In this document: positions 41,820-51,138 of the stretch, piece after piece
Layout: each line of letters opens with the position of its first letter
Position numbering within the stretch: position 1 is the first letter of the stretch
DNA from: Pseudomonadales bacterium
GTDB taxonomy: Bacteria; Pseudomonadota; Gammaproteobacteria; Pseudomonadales; Halieaceae
DNA: 64,000 nucleotides
Assembly: GCA_024234815.1 (NCBI GenBank)
Contig: JACKNO010000006.1
Span: forward strand, 62,001-126,000
Direction: 5' to 3'
Program-made: the position numbers and the translations under genes
The notes under the pieces: generated by a model
The model's database searches: none
What the model was told of the DNA's origin: nothing
What the model saw: only the letters and a program-made list of their open reading frames with translations

Positions 41820-44800
41820 GACGTCGCTTCTCCAGGTGGTAGTAAAACAGGGGCAGCAGGTACAGCGTGGTTATAGTGGAGCTGAACAGGCCGCCGATCA
41901 CCACAATGGCCAGCGGCTTTTGGATCTCCGCCCCAGGTCCGGTGGCGAATGCCAGGGGCATCAGGCCGAACATCGCGGTCGTGGCGGTCATCAGAACCGG
42001 TCGCAGGCGCCGGGCGGAGCCCTGTATGACACGCAGCGATATGTCTCGCACACTGAGCCGGGTCTGCTCGAAGTAGCTGACCATCACTACCGCGTTGAGT
42101 ACCGCCACGCCCAGCAGCGCGATCAGCCCCACCGAGGCCGGCACTGACAGGTATTGCCCGGTGATGAAGAGCGCGATCAGCCCCCCCATAAGGGCGAAGG
42201 GAATATTGCAAAGAATAAGCGCAGCCTGCGCCACCGACCCGAATGTAGTGAAAAGGATGATTGCGATGAGCAACAGGGCCGCCGGGATCACCAGCAGCAG
42301 ATTGCGCGTCGCCCGCTGCTGGTTTTCAAATTCACCACCGAACTCCACACGGTAGCCGGTGGGCAGCACCAGCTGCTCAGCTATCGCCGTCTCGAGTTCA
42401 TCCACGAAACCGACGATGTCCCGGCCGCTCACATTGCTGGTGACCACGGCGAAGCGATTGCCACGCTCCCGCTCTACGAGAAAGGGGCCGTCCTGGAAGC
42501 TGACTTCGGCCAGTTCGGCCAGGGGCGCCTGGCGGCCATCCGGCATCACCATAACTTTCTGGCGGAGCGCATTGATCGTGGTGAGCGCCTGCGGCCCCGA
42601 GGGATCGACCGCAAATACGATCGGGGTGCGTTTTTTACCCTCGATAATCTCTGAAACCTGGGCACCTTCGAGCTGGGTCTTGAGGTAGCGGGCGAACTGG
42701 GCAGTGGACATGTCGAAGCGCTGTGCGAGCTCTGCGTGCACATCCACATTGAGAAACTTACCGCCATCGATGGAGGACGTCTGCACATCGACACTGCCGG
42801 CGAGGCCACGGGTAATCGCGGCGGTTTCATCCGCCAGTCGGGCCAGCTGCGCGATATCGTTGCCGAAGATTTTTATGGAGAGATCGCCGCTGCTGCCGGT
42901 CAGCATCTCCGAAATGCGCATTTGTATCGGTTGGGTAAAGCCGAAATTGATACCGGGGTATTCCAGCATGACCTCGCGGATATCATCGATCAAGGCTTCT
43001 TTACTTGAAAAGCGCCACTGGGAGCGGGGCTTCAGTTCCATGAATATATCGGTTTGGTTAAGGCCCATGGGATCGAGGCCGATCTCGTCCGAGCCGGTAC
43101 GGGCCACGATCTGGCGTATTTCCGGGATGCGTTTCAGCAGGGCGAGTTCTATCTGCTCATCCAGCGCCAATGAAGCGTCCAGGGAGATGCTGGGGGACTT
43201 TTCCAACTGGACGATAATGTCGCCCTCGTCCAGCACCGGCATAAAGGTTTTCCCCGTATAGGCGAACATCACGCCACTGAGCACCAGCAGCACGGCGAAA
43301 ACGACCAGCAGGTACCCCGGCCTGGCCACAACCCGCTCCAGGCTACCCTGGTACCAGGATTGCAGCGCGAGCACCCAGCGCGGCACTCTCGCCGCTTCCT
43401 CGGTGAGCAATAGGGAAGCCAAAATCGGCACCACGGTCAGCGCCAATACCAGCGCCACGAACATGGCGAACACGATAGTGATCGCCACCGGGGTAAACAG
43501 CTTACCCTCGAGCCCGGTGAGGGTAAGCAGTGGCGAGAACACAATAAGCACGATCAGCGTCCCGGACACTACCGGCGTCGCCACATCCTTGCAGGCGCGG
43601 TAAATCAGGTGCATACGAGGCAGGCCCTTTTTCTCAGCCAGCCGTGTGACCACGTTCTCAACCACCACGACAGAGGAGTCGACGATCATACCGATGGCGA
43701 TCACCAAACCGCCGAGGCTCATGAGATTGGCTGACAATCCGGCGACTGACATGAGGAAAAACGTCGCCAGGGCTGCCAGCGGCAATGACAGTGACACCAC
43801 TATCGCCGCGCGTATATTGCCAAGGAATAGCGCCAGCAGCAGCACAACAACAACGATAGCCTGGAACAGCGCATTGGAAATGGTGTTGATGGCGGTGTCG
43901 ATCAGCGTTGCCCTGTCATAGAACACATTGATTAGCGTGCCCTGCGGCAACGAAGGTTCCAGTTCCGCCAGCTTGCGCTTTACGCCCGCCACGACCTGGG
44001 CTGTATTACTGTCCTTGAGGGCAATGATGAGGGCCTCGGTGGTCTCCTTCCCGTCCTTGGTCACCGCACCGTAACGCGCGAGGTGGCCAATGCTTATTTC
44101 GGCCAAATCGCGAAGCCGGTAGATATGCTGGCCGTGCACTTTCACGACAAGCTCCGCAAGCTCCTCCAGGTTGTTGATACGACCCTCGGTGCGCACGGTC
44201 AGGGTATCGTTACCCTGGTCCAGGCGCCCGGCACCGAGATTGAGGTTACTGTCGCGGATGGCCTGCTCCAACTGGTCCATACTGACCCCCGCCTGCGCCA
44301 TGCGGGCAGCGGAGGGCGCAACCTGGAAGGTGCGGGCATAACCGCCCAGCACGTTCACATCCGCCACACCCGCGACCGTGCGCAGGGCAGGGCGGATTTC
44401 CCAGTCCAGCAGGTGCCGGCGCTCCTTCAGTGACAGCCGTGGATTCTCGACCGTGAACATGAACATCTCGCTGAGTGGCGTGCTCATCGGTGCGACCCCG
44501 CCGCTGATACCCTCGGGGAGATCGTCGCGGACATTGGCGAGGCGTTCGTTGACCTGCTGCCGGGCCCAGTAGATATCGGTTCCCTCGCGAAAATCCAGGG
44601 TAATGTCGGTGATGGCGTATTTAGTCGTGGAGCGCAGCATCTGCTGGTCGGGTATGCCCAGCAGTTCAGTCTCGATCACCTGTGTAATCTGCTGCTCGAC
44701 TTCCTCGGCCGTCATGCCGGGAGCCTTGAGGATGACTTTCACCTGGGTGGGTGAAATATCCGGGAAAGCATCCACCGGAAGATCCAGCCATGCCCGGATA

Positions 44801-44880
44801 CCCAGCGCGATCATGGCCAGTACCAGTATGCCAACGAACAGGCGCTGGGTGAGGGAAAAACGGATAACTGCGGGCAACAC
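41812..44880 (-). CDS. HME-type RND efflux pump inner-membrane protein (CusA/CzcA-like)
   Basis: 1022 residues, full length for the family, with twelve helices and two large periplasmic loops. N-terminal LPAVIRFSLTQRLFVGILVLA and DVFPDISPTQV-like text (here DAFPDISPTQVKVILKAPGM) are typical of heavy-metal RND pumps. The TM4 region reads AIGMIVDSSVVVVEN, without the acidic residues that mark the zinc-type subgroup, so monovalent metal or another substrate is likely. The start is GTG, directly after the adaptor stop. It forms a tripartite pump with the two genes upstream. Confidence 0.92.
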   Translation of the reverse strand: MLPAVIRFSLTQRLFVGILVLAMIALGIRAWLDLPVDAFPDISPTQVKVILKAPGMTAEEVEQQITQVIETELLGIPDQQMLRSTTKYAITDITLDFREGTDIYWARQQVNERLANVRDDLPEGISGGVAPMSTPLSEMFMFTVENPRLSLKERRHLLDWEIRPALRTVAGVADVNVLGGYARTFQVAPSAARMAQAGVSMDQLEQAIRDSNLNLGAGRLDQGNDTLTVRTEGRINNLEELAELVVKVHGQHIYRLRDLAEISIGHLARYGAVTKDGKETTEALIIALKDSNTAQVVAGVKRKLAELEPSLPQGTLINVFYDRATLIDTAINTISNALFQAIVVVVLLLALFLGNIRAAIVVSLSLPLAALATFFLMSVAGLSANLMSLGGLVIAIGMIVDSSVVVVENVVTRLAEKKGLPRMHLIYRACKDVATPVVSGTLIVLIVFSPLLTLTGLEGKLFTPVAITIVFAMFVALVLALTVVPILASLLLTEEAARVPRWVLALQSWYQGSLERVVARPGYLLVVFAVLLVLSGVMFAYTGKTFMPVLDEGDIIVQLEKSPSISLDASLALDEQIELALLKRIPEIRQIVARTGSDEIGLDPMGLNQTDIFMELKPRSQWRFSSKEALIDDIREVMLEYPGINFGFTQPIQMRISEMLTGSSGDLSIKIFGNDIAQLARLADETAAITRGLAGSVDVQTSSIDGGKFLNVDVHAELAQRFDMSTAQFARYLKTQLEGAQVSEIIEGKKRTPIVFAVDPSGPQALTTINALRQKVMVMPDGRQAPLAELAEVSFQDGPFLVERERGNRFAVVTSNVSGRDIVGFVDELETAIAEQLVLPTGYRVEFGGEFENQQRATRNLLLVIPAALLLIAIILFTTFGSVAQAALILCNIPFALMGGLIALFITGQYLSVPASVGLIALLGVAVLNAVVMVSYFEQTRLSVRDISLRVIQGSARRLRPVLMTATTAMFGLMPLAFATGPGAEIQKPLAIVVIGGLFSSTITTLYLLPLFYYHLEKRRHG

Positions 44881-45906
44881 TTACTCGCCCCCCAGTCCCA
44901 GCATAATACCCTGCACCGCGCTCACTGAGGAAACCAGCACATCTGCCGCATCCAGTGGGGTCGCAGCCTGCAGAACGTAGTCGCCGTCCTCGGCTGCCAG
45001 CAGTACGACCGCCACCGCGGTCAGTGAGGCACCGCTGCGCACAAGCACAAAGCTCTCATGCTCCAACTGGAACACGGCCGTGCGCGGCACGCGATACGCA
45101 CCGCTCACCCTCAGCAGGGGAGTCGCCAGCACCTGCTGTCCCAGCATCAAACCGCAGCTTGCCGGCAGCGCGCCGGTCCAGGCCTGCACGAAGAAACCAT
45201 CGGTCATGGCACCCACCCGTTCAATGGCCAGCTCACAATCGCCGACCCGCACCGCGCTCACCTCGCGGGCGGACGCCACAGGCAGGGCCACCTCAAGGCG
45301 AATAGCCGAAGCCGGCACGAACTGCGCGATGCTGTCACCTTCCTCTACCCGGTGTTCCGCCGAACTGTAATCGATCTGACTCGCCAACGGTGCGGCCAGG
45401 GTAAGGGCGTCGGGGTCGTTATCGCCGCCGACTACCAGCTCGAAGAAATGGCGCATGTGCTCATACTCAAGCATCAGCTCGTAGTATTTTTCGCTGATTT
45501 CCTGCCACTGGCTTTCACTAATGGCCTTGCGCTTATACAGTTCCCTGTTGCTCTTGAAGCGGCGCTCCGCGCTCTCCGCCAGGGCCTGGCTGCTTTCGAA
45601 CCTCATCTCAAAATGATGCATCTCCGGCCCCCGCAATACCGCGAAGGGCTGGCCCTGCTGAACCGCTGCGCCCGGCTCTACCAGGTATTCAATCTGCTGC
45701 ACCCGGCCGGGGCTGGGCACATTGAAGGCCTCACCCTTGCGAAAAGTAACCTGGGCCGCCACGCGCTGCCCCGGATAGACCTCCACCGGAACGGCCTGTT
45801 CAAATTCGAGTTGCAGCGAGCCGAGCGCGGCCAGCTCCACCGGACCGCCTGTCGCGCCCGCAGGCAGCGCACACAGCAGCAATGCCAACCCAATAATCCT
45901 GTTCAT
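44881..45906 (-). CDS. RND periplasmic adaptor (membrane fusion protein)
   Basis: 341 residues with an N-terminal signal segment (RIIGLALLLCALPAGA), a lipoyl/barrel part split around a helical hairpin (about 105-150), and a C-terminal beta part. VEPGAAVQQGQPFAVLRGPEM is the lipoyl-like segment. It is short for a CusB-type adaptor and shows no CxxC or Met-rich tail for metal handover. It overlaps the outer-membrane gene by 4 bp (ATGA) and runs directly into the pump gene. Confidence 0.85.
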   Translation of the reverse strand: MNRIIGLALLLCALPAGATGGPVELAALGSLQLEFEQAVPVEVYPGQRVAAQVTFRKGEAFNVPSPGRVQQIEYLVEPGAAVQQGQPFAVLRGPEMHHFEMRFESSQALAESAERRFKSNRELYKRKAISESQWQEISEKYYELMLEYEHMRHFFELVVGGDNDPDALTLAAPLASQIDYSSAEHRVEEGDSIAQFVPASAIRLEVALPVASAREVSAVRVGDCELAIERVGAMTDGFFVQAWTGALPASCGLMLGQQVLATPLLRVSGAYRVPRTAVFQLEHESFVLVRSGASLTAVAVVLLAAEDGDYVLQAATPLDAADVLVSSVSAVQGIMLGLGGE

Positions 45907-47108
45907 AGACTTGATCCCGCTGCCTGCAGCAGCATTGCGTTGTTCTGGTCTATCAGTACCTGGTTGATAATGACTTCGGCCTCCGTGTCGATAGCATCCA
46001 TCATGCGACGCAGGACGATTTCCTGGGCTATCTCATTACTGTCGCGAAGCTGTGCCAGTTGCTCGGCGATGCGCGCCGCCAGCTTTTGGGAACGCTGAAG
46101 TAGCGACTGCTTTTGCACCAGGGTTTCCCGCTGGATAAGCAGTTGCTCCCAACTGCCGCCCATCTCCTTCAGCAACTGGTCCCGGGCAAGCAGGTATTCA
46201 CGTTCGGCAGAACGCCAGGCCGAGTTTTCCGACTGCCGGGACACCTGCAGCGGTGTCAGGGGTATTTCAACCCCGAGGCCGTATTGGCGCTCGTCGTAGC
46301 CATCCGTATCGAAGTTCTTGGCGGTTAGCGCGACATTCCAGTCAGCTGCCTCCGCGCTGCCGGCCTGCAACAACTGCAGGTGCTCGCGGTGGTATAGCTC
46401 CAGCGCCCGCAGGCGAGGATGCGCCGCGGGCCGAAAACTGTCGTTTGCAAGCGCCGGCTCGCGGATATCCGCTGGCAGGGAGGGCAAGCCGGTCACCTGG
46501 CGGTAGCGCTCCAGCCAGAGGCGCATTTCCTGCAGATAGCCCTGCTGGGCAATCTCAACCTCCACCTGTTCCATCTGCAACAGCAGCAGGGTGTACTCCG
46601 ACGCGACGCTGGCACTTACCAGTTCGCGCTGACGCGTTTCAAGCTCGAGCAGCAAGCGCCGTTTGTCGGTCGCCGCGCTGCGCCTGGCATCGGCCAGGCT
46701 GTAGGACCATACAGCCTCCCGGATCAGTCCCGAGTAATAGAGCTCGCGGCGCCGCATATCCAGTTCATCCAGTTCCCCACCGAGGGCGGTCAACTTTTTG
46801 TCAGCGGCCCGGCGGCTCCCGGATTTGACTGGCAGGTTGACGCTAAACTCGGTTTCGTCCGTGCCATAACGCTCGTCACTTCCCAGGTAAGTCAGGCTCG
46901 CGCTGGGCAGGCCCGCCAACCAGGAGGAGGCCTGGTAGGGAGGCGAGTCGGGCTGATCGCCAGAGGTATCGTTTGCCAGGGCCGCCGCCAATGCATCGCC
47001 CAGGGTCAAGTCGCTAATCGACTGGGCAGTCACCAGCTGCGGCGTCAGTAACAGGCCCAGCAGGCATGCGCGCAGGATGCCCGGGGTGAAACGCGCAAAA
47101 ATTGTCAT
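45903..47108 (-). CDS. outer membrane efflux protein (TolC/CusC type)
   Basis: 401 residues with a signal peptide (to about residue 28) and the long helical repeats of outer-membrane factors, for example RRELYYSGLIREAVWSYSLADARRSA and YLLARDQLLKEMGGSWEQLL. It is the first gene of the four-gene minus-strand operon, divergent from the LuxR-type regulator across a 134-bp promoter. It would form the exit duct of the pump. Confidence 0.85.
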   Translation of the reverse strand: MTIFARFTPGILRACLLGLLLTPQLVTAQSISDLTLGDALAAALANDTSGDQPDSPPYQASSWLAGLPSASLTYLGSDERYGTDETEFSVNLPVKSGSRRAADKKLTALGGELDELDMRRRELYYSGLIREAVWSYSLADARRSAATDKRRLLLELETRQRELVSASVASEYTLLLLQMEQVEVEIAQQGYLQEMRLWLERYRQVTGLPSLPADIREPALANDSFRPAAHPRLRALELYHREHLQLLQAGSAEAADWNVALTAKNFDTDGYDERQYGLGVEIPLTPLQVSRQSENSAWRSAEREYLLARDQLLKEMGGSWEQLLIQRETLVQKQSLLQRSQKLAARIAEQLAQLRDSNEIAQEIVLRRMMDAIDTEAEVIINQVLIDQNNAMLLQAAGSSL

Positions 47109-47177
47109 CGAAGATCACCAGGAGGATTTTTACACGATGGGCAGGGTACCAGTCCCGGCGGTAATAGCATGGGGCGA

Positions 47178-47203
47178 GTGTACCGCCAAGCCCTGTGGTA
47201 CAC
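47178..47203. promoter_or_regulatory. inverted repeat in the efflux/regulator divergent promoter
   Basis: GTGTACC-N12-GGTACAC, a perfect 7-bp inverted repeat, lies midway between the outer-membrane gene and the LuxR-type regulator gene. Further TGTACC and GGTACC strings flank it (47136-47140 region and 47205-47210). It is the best operator candidate for the divergent pair. Confidence 0.5.
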
Positions 47204-47242
47204 TTGTACCATATCGCTAACTCATTGTATTAATGGAATAAA

Positions 47243-47755
47243 ATGAAAGATCTTGGCGTCGCGATCATTCTCGCTGTAATCATGCTGCTCAACCTGGCAG
47301 ACGTGGTTACCGATATAAACCTGGGCGTTCCCACCTGGCATATTATCGAGGAGAGCATGATCGTGCTCGCTGCGGGGCTCACTGCAACTTACCTGATAAT
47401 TGAAATGCGCGGCCGTGCCCGCGAGCTCGTACGCCTGACCGAGACCCTGTCCCGCGCCGATGAGCAAATAGCCAATGTCACCGAGGAGATGCGCAACGCC
47501 CGCCGCCAGTACGCAGAGCTGATTCACCAGCAGTTTGATGCCTGGAACCTGACCCTCAGCGAACAGCAGGTCGCCATGTTATTGCTTAAAGGCCTGAGCT
47601 TCAAGGAGATAGCGCTGGTCAGGGACACCCGCGAAAAAACCGTACGCCAGCAGGCATCCACCATCTACGCGAAATCCGGTGTGGACGGACGCCATGCGTT
47701 TGCCGCCTGGTTCCTGGAAGACTTCCTGACGGCGGAGCCGGCGGCGGCAGCCTGA
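47243..47755 (+). CDS. membrane-bound LuxR-type regulator
   Basis: 170 residues. Two hydrophobic helices come first (about 4-22 and 34-54), then a coiled-coil linker (about 60-95) and a LuxR helix-turn-helix (about 103-160: LTLSEQQVAMLLLKGLSFKEIALVRDTREKTVRQQ). No receiver domain is present. Anchored one-component regulators of this kind sense envelope signals. It is divergent from the efflux operon and shares its promoter, so it probably controls the pump. Confidence 0.82.
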   Translation: MKDLGVAIILAVIMLLNLADVVTDINLGVPTWHIIEESMIVLAAGLTATYLIIEMRGRARELVRLTETLSRADEQIANVTEEMRNARRQYAELIHQQFDAWNLTLSEQQVAMLLLKGLSFKEIALVRDTREKTVRQQASTIYAKSGVDGRHAFAAWFLEDFLTAEPAAAA

Positions 47756-47804
47756 AACCACCTGTCGCGCGAGGGGCCTGGGCGCTTTTTGCTCGCGGGG
47801 TGAT

Positions 47805-49214
47805 TTAGAGTGACGGTGTGCGCAGGTGCCAGTCGGTGGCCTGTTCGTAGGCGTGGCCAACCCGCAACACTGTCGCCTCGTCGCAGGGACGCCCGGCGAT
47901 CTGCAGCCCCACTGGCAGGCCCGCCCGGGAGAAGCCGCAGGGTACCGACAGCGCGGGCAGATGGGTGGCATTGAACGGTGCGGTACAGCGAATCATCGCC
48001 GCCATCACCCCCTCCTCGACATTGCTGTAATGCACCGACTCCTGGCCGATAAGCGGCGCAGTAATGGGCGTGGTTGGCGTGACCAGCACATCGACCTCCT
48101 CCAGCACCTTGCGCATCGCGGCCGTCAGCGCGTCGACGGCCCGCAGGCCGATCATCAAACTCGCCGCATCCGGCGCCGGACTCTGGAGAATGGCGCGCAG
48201 GTCGTCACCAAAATCCTGCGGGCAGTGCCTGAGCGCGTGGGCATGTATCTCCCGCGCCTCGGCATGCACGAAGCCGAAGACACCACCCAGCCCTTCAACT
48301 ACCCCGGGTATCTCGACTTCCCGCACACTCGCACCGAGACCGGCAAGCGCGATGATAGCGGCTTCCAGCGCGGTGCCGACGTCCTCTTCCAGCCGGTCGA
48401 AGAAGTATCCCCGGGGCACACCGATGCGCAGGCCGCGAATACCTGCGCCGATGCCGTCGGTGACGTCCTCGACCGGCAGCCGCAGGGAGCTGGCATCCGC
48501 CGGGTCGTAATCGGCCATCACGTTGAACATCAGCCCCGCATCCATGACCGTGCGCGTCAGGGGACCGGCGTGATCGAAGCGGTAGGACAACGGCATCACA
48601 CCGGCCTTGCTTACCCTGCCGTAAGTGGGTTTCAGGCCGACCACGCCACACACCGAGGCCGGCATGCGAATACTGCCCCCGGTATCAGACCCTGTGGTGG
48701 CCGTGGCGAGCCCGGCGGCAATCGCCGCGCCGGAACCGCCACTGGAGCCAGCGGGTATGCGCGCCAGGTCCCAGGGATTACGGGTAGGCCCGAAATGCGG
48801 GTTGGTGGTGGTGACGCCGTAAGCGTACTCGTGGGTGTTGAGCTTGCCGAGCAGGACGGATCCCGCCTCGCGCAGCTTGCGCGCCACCGTGCTGTCCGCA
48901 GTGGGAATATAGTTGGCGTGAATCCTCGAGCCACCCGAAGTGCGTATGCCGCCTGTTTCGTAGAGATCCTTGTGGGCTACGGGTATCCCGTGCAATGGGC
49001 CGCGAACCTTGCCGGCGGCGAGTTCCCTGCTTGCACGCCGCGCATCCTCCAGGGCGCGCTCGGCAGTGACGGTAAGATAGGCGTTGGTCCGGGGATTGAG
49101 TTGCTCGATACGGTCGAGGTAAGCCTCCGTGAGTTCCAGTGGCGTAAGTTCACCACTGCGCAGGGCGCGCGCGGCTCTCTCTACAGAAAGATTGGCAAGA
49201 TCCATACTTGTCAT
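47805..49214 (-). CDS. amidase signature enzyme
   Basis: 469 residues, amidase signature family (GatA-like). The Ser-cisSer-Lys triad is intact: Lys82 in GIPVAHKDLY, the cis-Ser at 157/158 in AGSSGGSGAA, and Ser181 in GSDTGGSIRMPAS. It hydrolyses an amide to acid plus ammonia or amine. The ATG overlaps the stop of the membrane-protein gene upstream (ATGA), so a longer upstream frame is discarded. It adds to the many amide, imide and lactam hydrolases of the window. No gatB or gatC is adjacent, which argues against tRNA amidotransfer. Confidence 0.92.
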   Translation of the reverse strand: MTSMDLANLSVERAARALRSGELTPLELTEAYLDRIEQLNPRTNAYLTVTAERALEDARRASRELAAGKVRGPLHGIPVAHKDLYETGGIRTSGGSRIHANYIPTADSTVARKLREAGSVLLGKLNTHEYAYGVTTTNPHFGPTRNPWDLARIPAGSSGGSGAAIAAGLATATTGSDTGGSIRMPASVCGVVGLKPTYGRVSKAGVMPLSYRFDHAGPLTRTVMDAGLMFNVMADYDPADASSLRLPVEDVTDGIGAGIRGLRIGVPRGYFFDRLEEDVGTALEAAIIALAGLGASVREVEIPGVVEGLGGVFGFVHAEAREIHAHALRHCPQDFGDDLRAILQSPAPDAASLMIGLRAVDALTAAMRKVLEEVDVLVTPTTPITAPLIGQESVHYSNVEEGVMAAMIRCTAPFNATHLPALSVPCGFSRAGLPVGLQIAGRPCDEATVLRVGHAYEQATDWHLRTPSL

Positions 49215-49876
49215 TCTTCGTCCCCAGGGGCCGACTCCGGGCCGGCCTCTTCCATGACCAGGGAGTGCATCCAGTAGCGTTTTGACTGGATGAATTGATA
49301 GAACATGGCGAACAGCGCAATCAACAGCGCCCCCAGCGAAAAGTAATGGTTGCTTTCGATAACCCACAGCACAACACCGGTGACGGCGAGAATACTGACC
49401 GCGGATACGGTCGCCCTGTAGTCACGCCAGCTGGCTGGCCCGGTCTTACTGAAAAAGTATTCGTTCGCCGGGTCGCGCCTGGCCCGACGCATCGTCACAT
49501 GGGTGGTGGCGGTGGTAATGCCGTAGACGAGCGCGAGAACAAGGAACCAGGGGCCCAGCAGATGCGGGTAAGTGATATCTATCATGGCGAACTCCAGCAA
49601 ACCGATCAGGAAGGGAATAAGCGTATCTTCCAGTGTGGGCAACCAGCTGAAGCGCAGTACGAAACTGACATAAAATACCCAGATCAGCAGAATCCCGACC
49701 AGTACCACCGCCATTTGTAACCAGCCTATGGCCGCGTCCCAGCCACCCGCCCACAGAAAACTGCTGGCCTCTATCTTGCTCCAGAACAATTCCAGGGCCA
49801 GCGCCTGGATCATACTGAGTATGGTGAGGATGATGGCGGGGACCAGCTCTTTTGCGCGCTCGACATTCTTGTTCAT
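49211..49876 (-). CDS. integral membrane protein of unknown function
   Basis: 221 residues with about six hydrophobic segments and a basic loop near the middle (RRARRDPANEYFF). It starts MNKNVERAKELVPAIIL; a farther upstream start is possible but adds a non-hydrophobic tail. It is translationally coupled to the amidase gene. No family is recognised, so a transport or anchoring role for the amidase substrate is only a guess. Confidence 0.65.
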   Translation of the reverse strand: MNKNVERAKELVPAIILTILSMIQALALELFWSKIEASSFLWAGGWDAAIGWLQMAVVLVGILLIWVFYVSFVLRFSWLPTLEDTLIPFLIGLLEFAMIDITYPHLLGPWFLVLALVYGITTATTHVTMRRARRDPANEYFFSKTGPASWRDYRATVSAVSILAVTGVVLWVIESNHYFSLGALLIALFAMFYQFIQSKRYWMHSLVMEEAGPESAPGDEE

Positions 49877-50367
49877 AACGGACACCGGGGATGATATGCA
49901 CAATATTCCTGGAACAGTGTAACCAATTTGCAGTAGATCGGGATGAAAACCGGTGGATGGTAGAGCCAAAATGTACCTGCGAGATCATTTTTTGGCGACA
50001 CAAACCTGGATGCTATGATTATGGATACGATCTCAGCATTGCAGCTAATTAAATATGAGTGAACTCAAAGGGAGGGTCTAGCACCCCGTATTTTCGGATC
50101 GAGGGCTGCCGCTGGAGTCCGCGCTGTCTCCTCTACTAGAGCGACTGGAATCTGCAAATGTGAAGCTATAGTTCAGCCGATCAAACAGCGTAGCTGCGTC
50201 GGTGTAGTTGCGCAGTTTGATTCCCTACTACGGCCACTTCCTCCATAAGTCGCTGACCGGCACCGAATATATTGGTACAGGCATCTGTGCACACGGACTT
50301 AGTGTCAGATTGATATCCTGTTGGATCTGCTTCCAGCTCTTGTTAGAGCAGGATCCCGGCCTTTGAT
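49877..50367. other. gene-free region before the toxin-antitoxin module
   Basis: About 490 bp without a convincing gene. Base composition shifts toward A+T from about 49970 on, and the text looks like decayed sequence. It marks the edge of a foreign segment that contains the toxin-antitoxin pair. No terminal repeats or integrase were found. Confidence 0.4.
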
Positions 50368-50401
50368 CTTGAAGCTTCAAGACTAGACCAGTATACTGGT
50401 C
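50368..50401. promoter_or_regulatory. two palindromes before the antitoxin gene
   Basis: CTTGAAGCTTCAAG (50368-50381) and GACCAGTATACTGGTC (50386-50401) are both perfect palindromes, 25-59 bp before the antitoxin ATG. The layout is typical of an operator bound by the antitoxin or the toxin-antitoxin complex. Confidence 0.6.
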
Positions 50402-50426
50402 GTTTCGAGATGAGAGGAAAGTACCG

Positions 50427-50666
50427 ATGAATGAAGAAATTGGTTCCTATGATGCCAAAACGAAGCTTCCGGAAATCCTTCGCCGAGTGGAGGCCGGAGA
50501 GCGCTTCACGATCACAAACCGTGGCAAGCCGGTGGCAGACCTGATCCCTAGTCGGTCAGGTAGCGACCGCAGGATAGAAGGCGCCATCGCTAATATCCTG
50601 AAAGCCAAAAAACACGTTGTTTCTGGAGAAGAATTGGCCGAGCTCAAGGCATACGGTCGCAAATGA
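50427..50666 (+). CDS. type II antitoxin, Phd/YefM family
   Basis: 79 residues. The N-terminal part (SYDAKTKLPEILRRVEAGERFTITNRGKPVADLIP) is the Phd/YefM DNA-binding and dimer unit; the C-terminal part would wrap the toxin. The gene overlaps the PIN toxin gene by 4 bp. Two palindromes upstream suggest self-control. Composition differs from the flanking catabolic genes, a sign of lateral entry. Confidence 0.9.
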   Translation: MNEEIGSYDAKTKLPEILRRVEAGERFTITNRGKPVADLIPSRSGSDRRIEGAIANILKAKKHVVSGEELAELKAYGRK

Positions 50667-51088
50667 GCGCGTTTGTATTGGACAACTCGGTAGCCATGCG
50701 TTGGTTGCTGGCAACAAGCAAAGCATCGGACCAAAAGTATGCAGAATCGGTGTTGAAGTCTTTAGCTCATGCAGAGGCAATCGTGCCTAATCTGTGGCAC
50801 CTGGAGGCAGCAAATGTTCTCCTGAGTGCGACGAATCGTAAAGAAATTGAGATATCAGCGGTCGAGCGCTTTACTGTCCAGCTGGAGAATCTGCCGATAA
50901 CGGTAGACACCCTAACGGCTAACCAGGTTTTCGGGCATACGATCTCTTTGGCAAAAGCCTATCGACTGAGCAGCTATGACGCTGCCTACCTGGAATTGGC
51001 ACTTCGGGAAGGCTTGCCTCTGGCGACGCTTGATAAATATCTCCTCAGAGCGGCCAAAAGGTCGAACATCGACATCTATTTGAAGTAA
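50663..51088 (+). CDS. PIN-domain ribonuclease toxin (VapC-like)
   Basis: 141 residues with the PIN fold. Acidic residues of the active site are visible: Asp7 in FVLDNSVAMRW, Glu near 47 in LWHLEAANVL, and Asp in SSYDAAYLELA. VapC-type toxins cut tRNA or rRNA in the cytoplasm and are held by the partner antitoxin encoded just upstream with a 4-bp overlap. Convergent with the hydantoinase B gene. Confidence 0.9.
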   Translation: MSAFVLDNSVAMRWLLATSKASDQKYAESVLKSLAHAEAIVPNLWHLEAANVLLSATNRKEIEISAVERFTVQLENLPITVDTLTANQVFGHTISLAKAYRLSSYDAAYLELALREGLPLATLDKYLLRAAKRSNIDIYLK

Positions 51089-51138
51089 GAAGCGAATCTG
51101 GTGACACCTGTAAAATCACAAAAAGTGTACCTTATGAG

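Noticed and set aside
47768..47797. Terminator between the LuxR-type gene and the amidase gene
   Set aside because: Only a 6-bp stem with an 18-base loop and no T-run after it.
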